A stretch of DNA of 14,253 nucleotides from an uncultured Alistipes sp. (GTDB lineage: Bacteria; Bacteroidota; Bacteroidia; Bacteroidales; Rikenellaceae). The DNA lies in assembly GCA_948736885.1 (NCBI GenBank), contig CAPXWY010000002.1, positions 133,631 to 147,883 on the forward strand, given 5' to 3'. This document shows positions 7,222 to 13,805 of this stretch, piece by piece (the first letter of the stretch is position 1; each line of letters opens with the position of its first letter). The notes under the pieces are model-generated. The model had not been told where the DNA came from. It ran no database searches and was given only the letters and a program-made list of their open reading frames with translations. Made by a program: the position numbers and the translations under genes.

Positions 7222-7965
7222 AGCTTTGGCCCGCTTGGCCATGGCCGAAGCAAAAACGAAGGCGTTCAGCTCGGGATTGTCGGCGTGGAGAATATCATCC
7301 TTGGTTCCCTCCCACCATTTGTGCCCTTCGTGGATGTAGATGATCTTCTCGCCGATCTCCATCACGGAGTTCATGTCGTGGGTGTTGATGATGGTGGTGA
7401 TGTTGTACTCGCAGGTAATCTCGTGGATGAGGTTGTCGATGACGATCGAGGTCTGCGGATCGAGGCCCGAGTTGGGTTCGTCGCAAAAAAGGTACTTAGG
7501 ATTCAGCACGATAGCCCGTGCGATGGCCACACGCTTGATCATACCGCCCGAGAGTTCGGCCGGGTAGAGATGGCCGGCGTTCTCGAGCCGCACGCGCTGG
7601 AGGCAGAAGTTCACCCGTTCGAGCTTCTCGGCCTCGGACTGCGCGGTGAAGAGGTCGAGCGGCAGCTTGACGTTCTCCTCGACCGACGACGAATCGAGCA
7701 GGGCGCCGCCCTGGAAGATCATGCCGATATCCTTGCGGATGGCCTTGCGGTCGCGGAATCCCAGCCGCGTGAAGTTGACGTCGTCGTACCACACATCGCC
7801 CGAATCGATTTCGTGGAGCCCGACCAGGCTTTTGAGCAGGACGGTCTTGCCCGAACCGCTCTTGCCGATGATGAGGTTGGTCTTGCCGGTCTCGAACTCG
7901 ACGGAGATGTCGTTGAGCACCGTGCGGTCGTCGAACGACTTGACGATGTGTTCGGCGCGTATCAT
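7210..7965 (-). CDS. MlaF-type ABC transporter ATPase
   Basis: This is the ATPase of an MCE-associated phospholipid transporter (MlaF family), acting at the cytoplasmic face with MlaE. The 251-residue protein has Walker A GKSGSGKT at 34-41, a Q-loop glutamine at 85 (MIFQGGALLDS, typical of MlaF), signature LSGGM at 138-142, Walker B YLFCDEP at 158-164 and switch His196 in NTHDM. The frame stays open far upstream, but that part overlaps mlaE. The ATG at 7965 overlaps the mlaE stop as ATGA, giving the right N-terminus MIRAEHIVKSF. It is the last gene of the DUF4834-mlaE-mlaF unit. No MCE (MlaD) protein is encoded nearby, so the substrate-binding part must lie elsewhere. Confidence 0.93.
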   Translation of the reverse strand: MIRAEHIVKSFDDRTVLNDISVEFETGKTNLIIGKSGSGKTVLLKSLVGLHEIDSGDVWYDDVNFTRLGFRDRKAIRKDIGMIFQGGALLDSSSVEENVKLPLDLFTAQSEAEKLERVNFCLQRVRLENAGHLYPAELSGGMIKRVAIARAIVLNPKYLFCDEPNSGLDPQTSIVIDNLIHEITCEYNITTIINTHDMNSVMEIGEKIIYIHEGHKWWEGTKDDILHADNPELNAFVFASAMAKRAKAAAR

Positions 7966-8705
7966 ATCAGAAGGATCTGGGTGAGCATGAGGTTGAAGAT
8001 CATGATGACCACCGAGCCCGCCACCACGGCGCGCGTCGAAGCGGCGCCCACCTCCAGCGAATTGCCCTTGGCATAGTAGCCGAAATAAGCCGAAATGGAG
8101 GTGATGAGGTAGGCGAAGACCGCCATCTTGATGAGCGAATAGGTGATCGAATAGGGCTTGAAGTCCATCAGCAGGCCGTCGACATAGTCGGCCGGGAGCA
8201 TGATGCCCGTCAGGTAGGAGATGGCCCAGCCGCCCAGGATGCCGATCAGAATGGAGAGCACCGTGAGAAACGGAAAGAAGATGACCGTGGCGACGATCTT
8301 GGGCAGGATGAGGTACGAGGCCGAATTGACGCCCATGATCTCCAGCGCGTCGATCTGCTCGGTGATGCGCATGGTGCCGATCTCCGAAGCGATGCTCGAC
8401 CCGACCTTGCCGGCCAGAATCAGCGCCACGACCGTGGAAGAGAACTCCAGGATCATGGTTTCGCGCGTAGCGTAGCCGACGAGCGAGCGCGGAATGAAGG
8501 GCGATTCGAGGTTGATGCACATCTGCAGTGTGATGACCGCGCCGATGAAGACCGAAATGATGGCCGTCAGACCGATCGAATCGACACCGAGCGCCTCCAT
8601 CTCATAGACGATGCGGCGACGGTAGATGGCGCTCTTCTCCGGCCGGGAGAAGACCTTGGCCATCAAGAGGAAATAGCGGCCTATCGAGGCGAAAAGTCGG
8701 ATCAT
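7962..8705 (-). CDS. MlaE-type ABC transporter permease
   Basis: This inner-membrane permease is of the MlaE family, which moves phospholipids between inner and outer membranes in diderm bacteria. The 247-residue protein carries the family signature EIGTMRITEQIDAL (108-121) before a helix pair. Hydrophobic segments lie near residues 45-65, 85-105, 132-168, 191-212 and 226-246. The amphipathic N-terminus (IGRYFLLMAKVFSRPEK) is usual for MlaE. Both ends overlap neighbours by 4 bp as ATGA: its ATG with the DUF4834 stop and its stop with the mlaF start, implying translational coupling and matched amounts. Whether the direction of transport is import or export cannot be told from sequence. Confidence 0.94.
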   Translation of the reverse strand: MIRLFASIGRYFLLMAKVFSRPEKSAIYRRRIVYEMEALGVDSIGLTAIISVFIGAVITLQMCINLESPFIPRSLVGYATRETMILEFSSTVVALILAGKVGSSIASEIGTMRITEQIDALEIMGVNSASYLILPKIVATVIFFPFLTVLSILIGILGGWAISYLTGIMLPADYVDGLLMDFKPYSITYSLIKMAVFAYLITSISAYFGYYAKGNSLEVGAASTRAVVAGSVVIMIFNLMLTQILLI

Positions 8706-9097
8706 GGCTTGTTTTCTTCCTTGGTCTCCTCGAACTCGACGTAGTCGCCCACGTCGCTCGACACCCGTTTCTCGGGAGCCTCGGCGGTCTTGCGGACCTG
8801 CACCTCGCCCTCGCGGCCGGGCCGGCGTCGCGCGAAAGGATCGGCGTCGCGCGAACCGAAACCGCGGCCGAACTCCTTCTCCATGTCGCGCCGGACACGG
8901 AGAAGCCGCCAGCGGAACAGCAGCGCCAATATGCAGACAATCAGAAAGAGACCCATAAACAGATATAATACGAATGCGGCCATGCCCCTCAACAGCGACG
9001 GAGCGAACAATGCCAGCACGACGACAAGCAGGACGAACAGCGGATTGCGCTGCACGAAAGCGACGAGGGAATCGACTATGGCGGCAAGAAATCTCAT
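8702..9097 (-). CDS. DUF4834-like small membrane protein
   Basis: A 131-residue protein with two hydrophobic segments (about 19-34 and 39-62), then a basic stretch RWRLLRVRR, then a charged, probably disordered tail ending GDYVEFEETKEENKP. This layout, with a glycine/arginine-rich linker and a terminal G-[DE]-Y-V-[DE]-[FY]-E-E motif, fits the Bacteroidota DUF4834 family, whose function is unknown. The frame is open for 46 more codons upstream, but those cross the promoter, so ATG at 9097 is chosen. Its stop overlaps the mlaE start (ATGA). As first gene of the unit it may be an accessory part of the lipid transporter, but that is inference from position only. Confidence 0.75.
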   Translation of the reverse strand: MRFLAAIVDSLVAFVQRNPLFVLLVVVLALFAPSLLRGMAAFVLYLFMGLFLIVCILALLFRWRLLRVRRDMEKEFGRGFGSRDADPFARRRPGREGEVQVRKTAEAPEKRVSSDVGDYVEFEETKEENKP

Positions 9098-9135
9098 GAC
9101 GGGAAAAGAAGCGTAAGGTCGGTGTTTACGAAGAG

Positions 9136-9166
9136 CAAAGGTAGGGAAAATTAGGCAATTGTCAAT
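9136..9166 (-). promoter_or_regulatory. Promoter of DUF4834-mlaE-mlaF
   Basis: On the minus strand ATTG (9163-9166) and a perfect TACCTTTG -7 box (9136-9143) are 19 bp apart. The leader is about 30-35 nt. Its -33 region lies inside the promoter of purB. Confidence 0.78.
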
Positions 9167-9182
9167 ATTTGTCGTAAATTTG
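9151..9182 (+). promoter_or_regulatory. Promoter of purB-birA
   Basis: A perfect TAAATTTG -7 box at 9175-9182 has TTAG at 9151-9154 as the best -33 match, 20 bp away. The -7 box ends 21 bp before the chosen purB ATG. Confidence 0.7.
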
Positions 9183-9203
9183 ATGCCCGAAAGAACAAAT
9201 TCC

Positions 9204-10559
9204 ATGTCAAACATGTCAACCGCCCTGACCGCCATCTCGCCCGTCGACGGGCGCTACCGCAGCAAAACGGAAAAACTCGCCGGCTACTTCTCCGAGCAGG
9301 CGCTCATCCGCTACCGCATCCGCGTCGAAGTCGAATATTTCATCGCCCTGTGCGAACTGCCGCTGCCGCAGCTCGCGGGCATAGACCGCTCGAAGTTCGC
9401 CGCGCTGCGCAGCCTCTACCTCGACTTTTCGGCGGCCGACGCCCAACGTGTCAAGGAGATCGAATCGGTCACGAACCACGACGTGAAGGCGATCGAATAC
9501 ATCATCAAGGAGAAGATGGAGGCCCTCGGGCTGGCCGGCTACCAGGAATTCGTCCACTTCGGCCTTACGTCGCAGGACATCAACAACACGGCCATTCCCC
9601 TCTCGCTCAAGGAAGCGCTCGCGGAGGTCTACTACCCAGCCGTCGAACAGCTGCGCGCAAAACTCGCCGCCCTGGCCGAGGAGTGGCGCCCGGTGCCGAT
9701 GCTGGCCCGCACCCACGGACAGCCCGCATCGCCGACCATGCTGGGCAAGGAGATCGCGGTCTTCGTCGAGCGGCTCGACAAACAGCTTGCCATGCTGCGC
9801 GCAATACCCGTACCGGCCAAATTCGGCGGTGCCACGGGCAACTTCAACGCCCACCGTGCGGCCTATCCGGAGATCGACTGGGCGGCGTTCGCCAACCGCT
9901 TCGTCGACGGGAAACTGGGGCTGAGCCGCTCGCAGTACACCACGCAGATCGAGCATTACGACAACCTGGCGGCCATCTTCGACAACCTCAAGCGCATCGA
10001 CACCATCCTCGTCGATCTGGCGCGCGACATGTGGATGTACATCTCCGAGGAGTATTTCAAACAGCAGATCAAGGCGGGCGAAGTGGGCTCCAGCGCCATG
10101 CCCCACAAGGTCAACCCCATCGACTTCGAGAACGCCGAAGGCAACCTGGGCATCGCCAACGCCATCTTCGAACATCTCTCCGCCAAACTGCCCGTGTCGC
10201 GGTTGCAGCGCGACCTGACCGACTCGACCGTCCTGCGCAACATCGGCGTGCCGGTGGCCCATGCGCTGATCGCTCTGCAATCGCTGATGAAGGGTCTGAA
10301 CAAACTGATCCTCAACACCGAGGCGCTCGACCGGGACCTGGACCAGAACTGGGCCGTCGTGGCCGAAGGCATCCAGACCATCCTGCGCCGCGAAGGCTAT
10401 CCCAAGCCCTACGAAGCGCTCAAGGCGCTGACGCGCACCAACGCCCGCATCACGGCCGAAGCGATCGCCGGCTTCATCGCAACGCTCGACGTGGCCGAAA
10501 ACGTCAAGGCCGAGCTGCGCGCCCTATCGCCGAAGACCTACACCGGTATTTTCAAATAA
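9204..10559 (+). CDS. purB: Adenylosuccinate lyase
   Basis: PurB catalyses two fumarate-releasing steps of purine synthesis: SAICAR to AICAR, and adenylosuccinate to AMP. The 451-residue product starts with the typical LTAISPVDGRYRSKTEKL and carries the conserved THGQPASPT (substrate-binding) and GSSAMPHKVNPIDFEN flexible-loop signature (residues 295-310). Ser296/297 there match the catalytic serine region of the E. coli enzyme, and the length is close to the 456 of that type. An ATG nine bases later (9213) would give 448 residues and is equally possible; in-frame starts upstream (9159, 9183) lie in or at the promoter. It is followed after 75 bp by birA on the same strand with no terminator. 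Confidence 0.96.
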   Translation: MSNMSTALTAISPVDGRYRSKTEKLAGYFSEQALIRYRIRVEVEYFIALCELPLPQLAGIDRSKFAALRSLYLDFSAADAQRVKEIESVTNHDVKAIEYIIKEKMEALGLAGYQEFVHFGLTSQDINNTAIPLSLKEALAEVYYPAVEQLRAKLAALAEEWRPVPMLARTHGQPASPTMLGKEIAVFVERLDKQLAMLRAIPVPAKFGGATGNFNAHRAAYPEIDWAAFANRFVDGKLGLSRSQYTTQIEHYDNLAAIFDNLKRIDTILVDLARDMWMYISEEYFKQQIKAGEVGSSAMPHKVNPIDFENAEGNLGIANAIFEHLSAKLPVSRLQRDLTDSTVLRNIGVPVAHALIALQSLMKGLNKLILNTEALDRDLDQNWAVVAEGIQTILRREGYPKPYEALKALTRTNARITAEAIAGFIATLDVAENVKAELRALSPKTYTGIFK

Positions 10560-10561
10560 GC

Positions 10562-10612
10562 GAAAAGTCGAAAGTGAAAGGTTTCGCATCCGCGACTTTT
10601 CACCTACGACTT
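10562..10612 (+). other. Hairpin-forming spacer between purB and birA
   Basis: GAAAAGTCG (10562-10570) pairs perfectly with CGACTTTTC (10593-10601). An alternative fold pairs AAGTCG (10565-10570) with CGACTT (10607-10612) plus GTGAAA (10574-10579) with TTTCAC (10598-10603). There is no T tract, so it is more likely an mRNA processing or stability element, or a small repeat, than a terminator. Confidence 0.5.
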
Positions 10613-10634
10613 CCGGCTTCTCACCCGCAACCAA

Positions 10635-11366
10635 GTGATTTACAGGCTCGCCACAACCACCTCGACCAACGACGAGGCCCGCGATGCGCGATACCGCCAC
10701 GGCGACGTCGTATGGGCCGAACGGCAGACGGCCGGACGCGGCCAGCGCGGCCATACGTGGCACAGCCCCGAGGGCGAGAACCTCACCTTTTCGCTGGTGC
10801 TCGAACCGCGATTCCTGCCCGTGGGCGAACAATTCATGCTCTCCATGGCCGTTGCTCTGGCGCTGACCGACACTTTCGCGGACTACGGCATCGACACCCG
10901 CATCAAGTGGACGAACGACATCTATGCGGGCGACCGCAAAATAGTGGGCATGCTCATCGAAAACAACTGTTCGGGCCCCCTACTGGCGCGGTCGATCGCA
11001 GGCATCGGCATCAACGTCAACCAGACGGTTTTCGACCCGTCGCTGCCCAATCCTGTGTCGATGGCCTTGCTCGCAGGCCGTACGTTCGATCGCGCCGAAG
11101 TGCTCGGCTCGTTCCTCCGCCACTGCGACAACCGCTATGAACAACTGCGGGCAGGCGAGCGGGAAAACCTGCAGGAGGAGTACCGCCGCCGCATGTACCG
11201 GCTCGGCCGGCGGCACCGCTACCGCACCGTCGACCGCGGCGAAGTCGAAGCGGCGATCGAAGGCGTGCGCCCCACCGGCGAACTGCTCCTGCGCCACGCC
11301 GACGGCACGTTGGGAGCCTATCTGTTCAAGGAAGCGGAGTTCGTCATCGACCGGCGCAACGACTGA
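10635..11366 (+). CDS. birA: Biotin--[acetyl-CoA-carboxylase] ligase
   Basis: BirA activates biotin as biotinyl-AMP and attaches it to the lysine of biotin carboxyl carrier proteins. The 243-residue protein has the biotin/ATP loop GRGQRGHTW (34-42), KWTNDIY (91-97, usually KWPND) and the following RKIVGMLIE, then GIGINVNQ and the small C-terminal SH3-like domain (about 195-240). There is no N-terminal helix-turn-helix, so it is a catalytic-only (class I) ligase without repressor function. The start is GTG at 10635, chosen because STNDEARD, the normal N-terminal motif, lies 9 codons in and no ATG is available. It probably shares the purB promoter. Confidence 0.92.
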   Translation: MIYRLATTTSTNDEARDARYRHGDVVWAERQTAGRGQRGHTWHSPEGENLTFSLVLEPRFLPVGEQFMLSMAVALALTDTFADYGIDTRIKWTNDIYAGDRKIVGMLIENNCSGPLLARSIAGIGINVNQTVFDPSLPNPVSMALLAGRTFDRAEVLGSFLRHCDNRYEQLRAGERENLQEEYRRRMYRLGRRHRYRTVDRGEVEAAIEGVRPTGELLLRHADGTLGAYLFKEAEFVIDRRND

Positions 11367-11404
11367 TCCGGCACGCCCTCCCCGAATCCATCGCAACTGC
11401 TCGT

Positions 11405-12013
11405 TCACTGCCGCCCATCGCCCTCGGGAAGCAACGAGTCGACCGGTTTGTCGGGGTCCGACGAAGTGCCGGCCGCGGCGATACGCCCCGAAAGCGTGGT
11501 GTAGAGCACGATGCCCGTAAAGCCGTTTTTCGCCTTGCCGTCGATCCACTCCGACCGGGGGCGACCGGCGCACCAGACAGCGAACTCGGCATCGGCAACA
11601 TAAAGACAGAAATAGACCGACTCCATCCCGCTGGCAGGGTCTTTCATCACCACGAGCGTACGGGGGATGGCAACCACGTCCAAAGTGTCGGACTCCTCGC
11701 GGGACACGAACCGGTAAAAACCAGGAGTCGCATCGACCGGAACGTCGACCCGTGCGAACTCCCCGGCCGGCACCTCCCGGGCTTCGCTCCAAGCGGGAGC
11801 GACCTCTCCGGGAGCAAAAAATCCGGCGTCTTCCGGTCCGCTCTCCGCACGCGAACGCACACGCGGCGCAAACGCCTCCTCGAAGATACCGCGCGCTTCC
11901 GCCACCGGGAACGACACGCACGACGAACCGGCGGCATCCGCCGCTCTGTCCGCCACCTCGGTGCAGCCGCACAGAAGAACCGCACCGAATGCAAGAATCA
12001 TCGTTGTTTTCAT
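11405..12013 (-). CDS. Predicted lipoprotein of unknown function
   Basis: The 202-residue product starts MKTTMILAFGAVLLCGC, a short signal peptide with lipobox-like LCGC and Cys17 as the likely lipidated residue, so it should be anchored in the envelope. After a disordered acidic linker (about 20-85), a compact region follows: FYRFVSREESDTLDVVAIPR, TLVVMKDPASGMESVYFCLYV, a W-rich segment and NGFTGIVLYTTLSGRIAAAG. The VVMKD-SG ... FTGIVLYTTLSGR pattern recalls small Bacteroidales surface lipoproteins of unknown role, but I cannot name a family. It converges on birA (38 bp between stops, no clear terminator) and diverges from gcvH. No confident promoter was found. Confidence 0.72.
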   Translation of the reverse strand: MKTTMILAFGAVLLCGCTEVADRAADAAGSSCVSFPVAEARGIFEEAFAPRVRSRAESGPEDAGFFAPGEVAPAWSEAREVPAGEFARVDVPVDATPGFYRFVSREESDTLDVVAIPRTLVVMKDPASGMESVYFCLYVADAEFAVWCAGRPRSEWIDGKAKNGFTGIVLYTTLSGRIAAAGTSSDPDKPVDSLLPEGDGRQ

Positions 12014-12131
12014 AGGCTGGATATTTTAAGGGATGTCACCAGCGATATAGCGAAATTATCCGGAATATCCAAACGCCCGGAGCCGGAAACTCCCCGCCGG
12101 CCGGCCTCGTGTGAAAAAAATAACAGAAATC

Positions 12132-12162
12132 CTTGCTGTTACGGAAATAACAGCTATATTTG
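12132..12162 (+). promoter_or_regulatory. Bacteroidota-type promoter of gcvH
   Basis: CTTG (12132-12135) and a perfect TATATTTG -7 box (12155-12162) are 19 bp apart. Transcription near 12167-12169 gives a leader of about 25 nt, which also rules out the in-frame ATG at 12160 as the start of GcvH. Confidence 0.8.
12135..12154. promoter_or_regulatory. Candidate operator inside the gcvH promoter
   Basis: GCTGTTA (12135-12141) and TAACAGC (12148-12154) form a perfect 7-bp inverted repeat around 6 bp that fills the whole spacer between -33 and -7. A further TAACAG half-site lies upstream at about 12121-12126. The size and symmetry suit a dimeric regulator, possibly Crp/Fnr-like; a protein bound here would block RNA polymerase. 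The regulator is unknown. Confidence 0.55.
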
Positions 12163-12192
12163 CATCGGAAAATCCTAAAAACAAGTAGCGTT

Positions 12193-12570
12193 ATGAACGT
12201 ACCTGCCGAACTGAAATACTCCAGCGACCACGAATGGTGCCGCATCGAAGGCGACACGGCGGTGGTGGGCATCACCGACTTCGCACAGAGCCAGCTGGGC
12301 GACATCGTCTTCGTCGACGTGCCGACCGTGGGCGAGACGCTCGCCGCAGGCGATGTTTTCGGCTCGATCGAAGCCGTGAAAACCGTGAGCGACGCATTCC
12401 TGCCTGTGGGCGGCGAAATCGTGGAATTCAATCCGGCGGTCGATGCCGATCCGTCGGTCGTCAACAAGGACGCCTACGGCGAAGGCTGGCTGGTGAAAGT
12501 CAAGATTTCGGACCCGGCCGACTACGACGCTCTGCTCACTCCGGAAAAGTACGCCGAACTGATCGGATAA
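12193..12570 (+). CDS. gcvH: Glycine cleavage system H protein
   Basis: GcvH carries the aminomethyl group on its lipoyl arm between the P, T and L proteins of glycine cleavage. The 125-residue product has the usual N-terminus NVPAELKYSSDHEW, the GITDFAQSQLGDIVFVDVP block (26-44) and the lipoylation site Lys63 in GSIEAVKTVSDA. The ending YGEGWLVKVKI...YAELIG is typical. The start ATG at 12193 lies just past the promoter. No gcvT, gcvP or lipoylation gene is present here, so the H protein is encoded alone. It is followed 195 bp later by mdh, possibly in the same transcript. Confidence 0.97.
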   Translation: MNVPAELKYSSDHEWCRIEGDTAVVGITDFAQSQLGDIVFVDVPTVGETLAAGDVFGSIEAVKTVSDAFLPVGGEIVEFNPAVDADPSVVNKDAYGEGWLVKVKISDPADYDALLTPEKYAELIG

Positions 12571-12668
12571 GAGGAGCAGGCGAAAGGGCGGCCTTTCACA
12601 AAGAAACCGGAGGCGGGTCCGTTTCGGCCCGCTGTGCCGAGCGGGAAAAGGCGCAAGCGAACGACCCT

Positions 12669-12696
12669 TTCCGATCGGCCGGTTCCGATCGGCCGG
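12669..12696 (+). repeat. Perfect 14-bp tandem duplication
   Basis: TTCCGATCGGCCGG occurs twice in direct succession (12669-12682, 12683-12696) in the gcvH-mdh gap. Each unit contains the palindrome CCGATCGG. The gap also holds small hairpins: GAAAGG/CCTTTC just after gcvH, and a GCGGG...CCCGC stem, both without a T tract. Confidence 0.7.
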
Positions 12697-12765
12697 GCGA
12701 AGCCGGATTCGTTCAGACTCCGGCATAACGGAAAAACGCGTATAACCGAACTTAAATAAATACCT

Positions 12766-13707
12766 ATGTCTAAAGTTACCGTTGTAGGTGCCGGCGCCGT
12801 GGGCGCGACCTGCGCGAACGTGATGGCTTGCCGCGAAGTGGCGAGCGAAGTGGTCCTCATCGACATCAAGGAAGGTCTGTCGGAAGGCAAGATGCTTGAC
12901 ATGTACCAGACCTCGACGCTGATGGATTTCGACACCAAACTTGTCGGTGTCACCAACGACTACAAGAAGACCGCCAATTCGGACGTGGTGGTGATCACCT
13001 CGGGCATCCCCCGCAAACCGGGCATGACGCGCGAAGAACTGATCGGCACCAACGCCAACATCATGAAAGGCGTGATCGAGCAGATCGTGAAATACTCGCC
13101 GCGGGCGATCATCATCGTGGTGGCCAACCCGATGGACACGCTTACCTACCTGGCGCTCAAAGCCTCGGGCCTGCCCAAGAACCGCATCATCGGCATGGGC
13201 GGCGCTCTCGACTCGTCGCGCTTCAAATGCTACCTGGCCAAAGCCACCGGCGCCAACATCAACAACGTCGACGGCATGGTGATCGGCGGCCACGGCGACA
13301 CGACGATGATTCCGCTGCTCTCGAAAGCGACGGTCAACGGCGTACCCGTAGCGCAGTTCGCCTCGAAAAAGAAGCTCGAAGAAGCCGTGCAGTCCACGAT
13401 GGTGGGCGGCGCCACGCTGACCAAGCTCATCGGCACCTCGGCCTGGTACGCTCCGGGCGCTGCGGCCTCGATGATGGTCGAAGCGATCCTCCACGACCAG
13501 AAGAAGCTGATCCCCTGCTCGTGCTACCTGGAAGGCGAATACGGCCAGGAAGACATCTGCATCGGCGTGCCGGCGATCATCGGCCGCAAGGGTATCGAAA
13601 AGATCGTGAAGATCGACCTGACGAAGGACGAGGCTGCCAAGTTCGCCGCTTCGGCCGACGCCGTACGCAAGACTAACAACGTACTGCACGAGATCAAGGC
13701 GCTCTGA
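12766..13707 (+). CDS. mdh: Malate dehydrogenase, LDH-like type
   Basis: This enzyme interconverts malate and oxaloacetate with NAD(H) in the TCA cycle or reductive branch. The 313-residue protein starts with the dinucleotide motif VVGAGAVGA (6-14), and Asp33 (VLIDIKEG) favours NAD. Substrate-loop arginines Arg83 and Arg89 (IPRKPGMTREEL) are intact; the arginine in the position that is Gln in lactate dehydrogenase marks it as MDH. Asp149/Arg152 (LDSSRFK) and catalytic His176 (GGHGDTT) are present. The start follows an A/T-rich leader (AACTTAAATAAATACCT) without a Shine-Dalgarno sequence. No TAnnTTTG box was found in the preceding 195 bp, so transcription from gcvH is possible. A strong terminator follows. 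Confidence 0.97.
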   Translation: MSKVTVVGAGAVGATCANVMACREVASEVVLIDIKEGLSEGKMLDMYQTSTLMDFDTKLVGVTNDYKKTANSDVVVITSGIPRKPGMTREELIGTNANIMKGVIEQIVKYSPRAIIIVVANPMDTLTYLALKASGLPKNRIIGMGGALDSSRFKCYLAKATGANINNVDGMVIGGHGDTTMIPLLSKATVNGVPVAQFASKKKLEEAVQSTMVGGATLTKLIGTSAWYAPGAAASMMVEAILHDQKKLIPCSCYLEGEYGQEDICIGVPAIIGRKGIEKIVKIDLTKDEAAKFAASADAVRKTNNVLHEIKAL

Positions 13708-13729
13708 GAATTCGGTCGCAGACAGAATC

Positions 13730-13769
13730 CGAAAACCGCTGCCCGGTCGATTTCCGGCAGCGGTTTTCG
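13730..13769 (+). terminator. Intrinsic terminator of mdh
   Basis: A perfect 14-bp stem (13730-13743 with 13756-13769) encloses a 12-nt loop. The 3' arm contains TTTT and TTTC follows it. A second hairpin, GCCCCGG/CCGGGGC (13776-13782 with 13790-13796), comes right after and borders repeat copy C. Confidence 0.88.
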
Positions 13770-13805
13770 TTTCGAGCCCCGGAGATGTCCCGGGGCATCC
13801 GGCCG

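Noticed and set aside
9216..10280. A 354-codon open frame on the minus strand inside purB
   Set aside because: Antisense shadow of purB, with no promoter and no recognisable domain.
9350..11140. A 596-codon plus-strand frame through purB and birA
   Set aside because: Out-of-frame reading of two clear genes; Arg/Gly/Pro/His-rich translation typical of a GC-rich shifted frame.
12014..12085. A promoter for the lipoprotein gene (TAATTTCG, or TTTG-N20-TATATCGC, on the minus strand)
   Set aside because: The first lacks a -33 box at the right distance and the second has a poor -7 box; neither is good enough to annotate.
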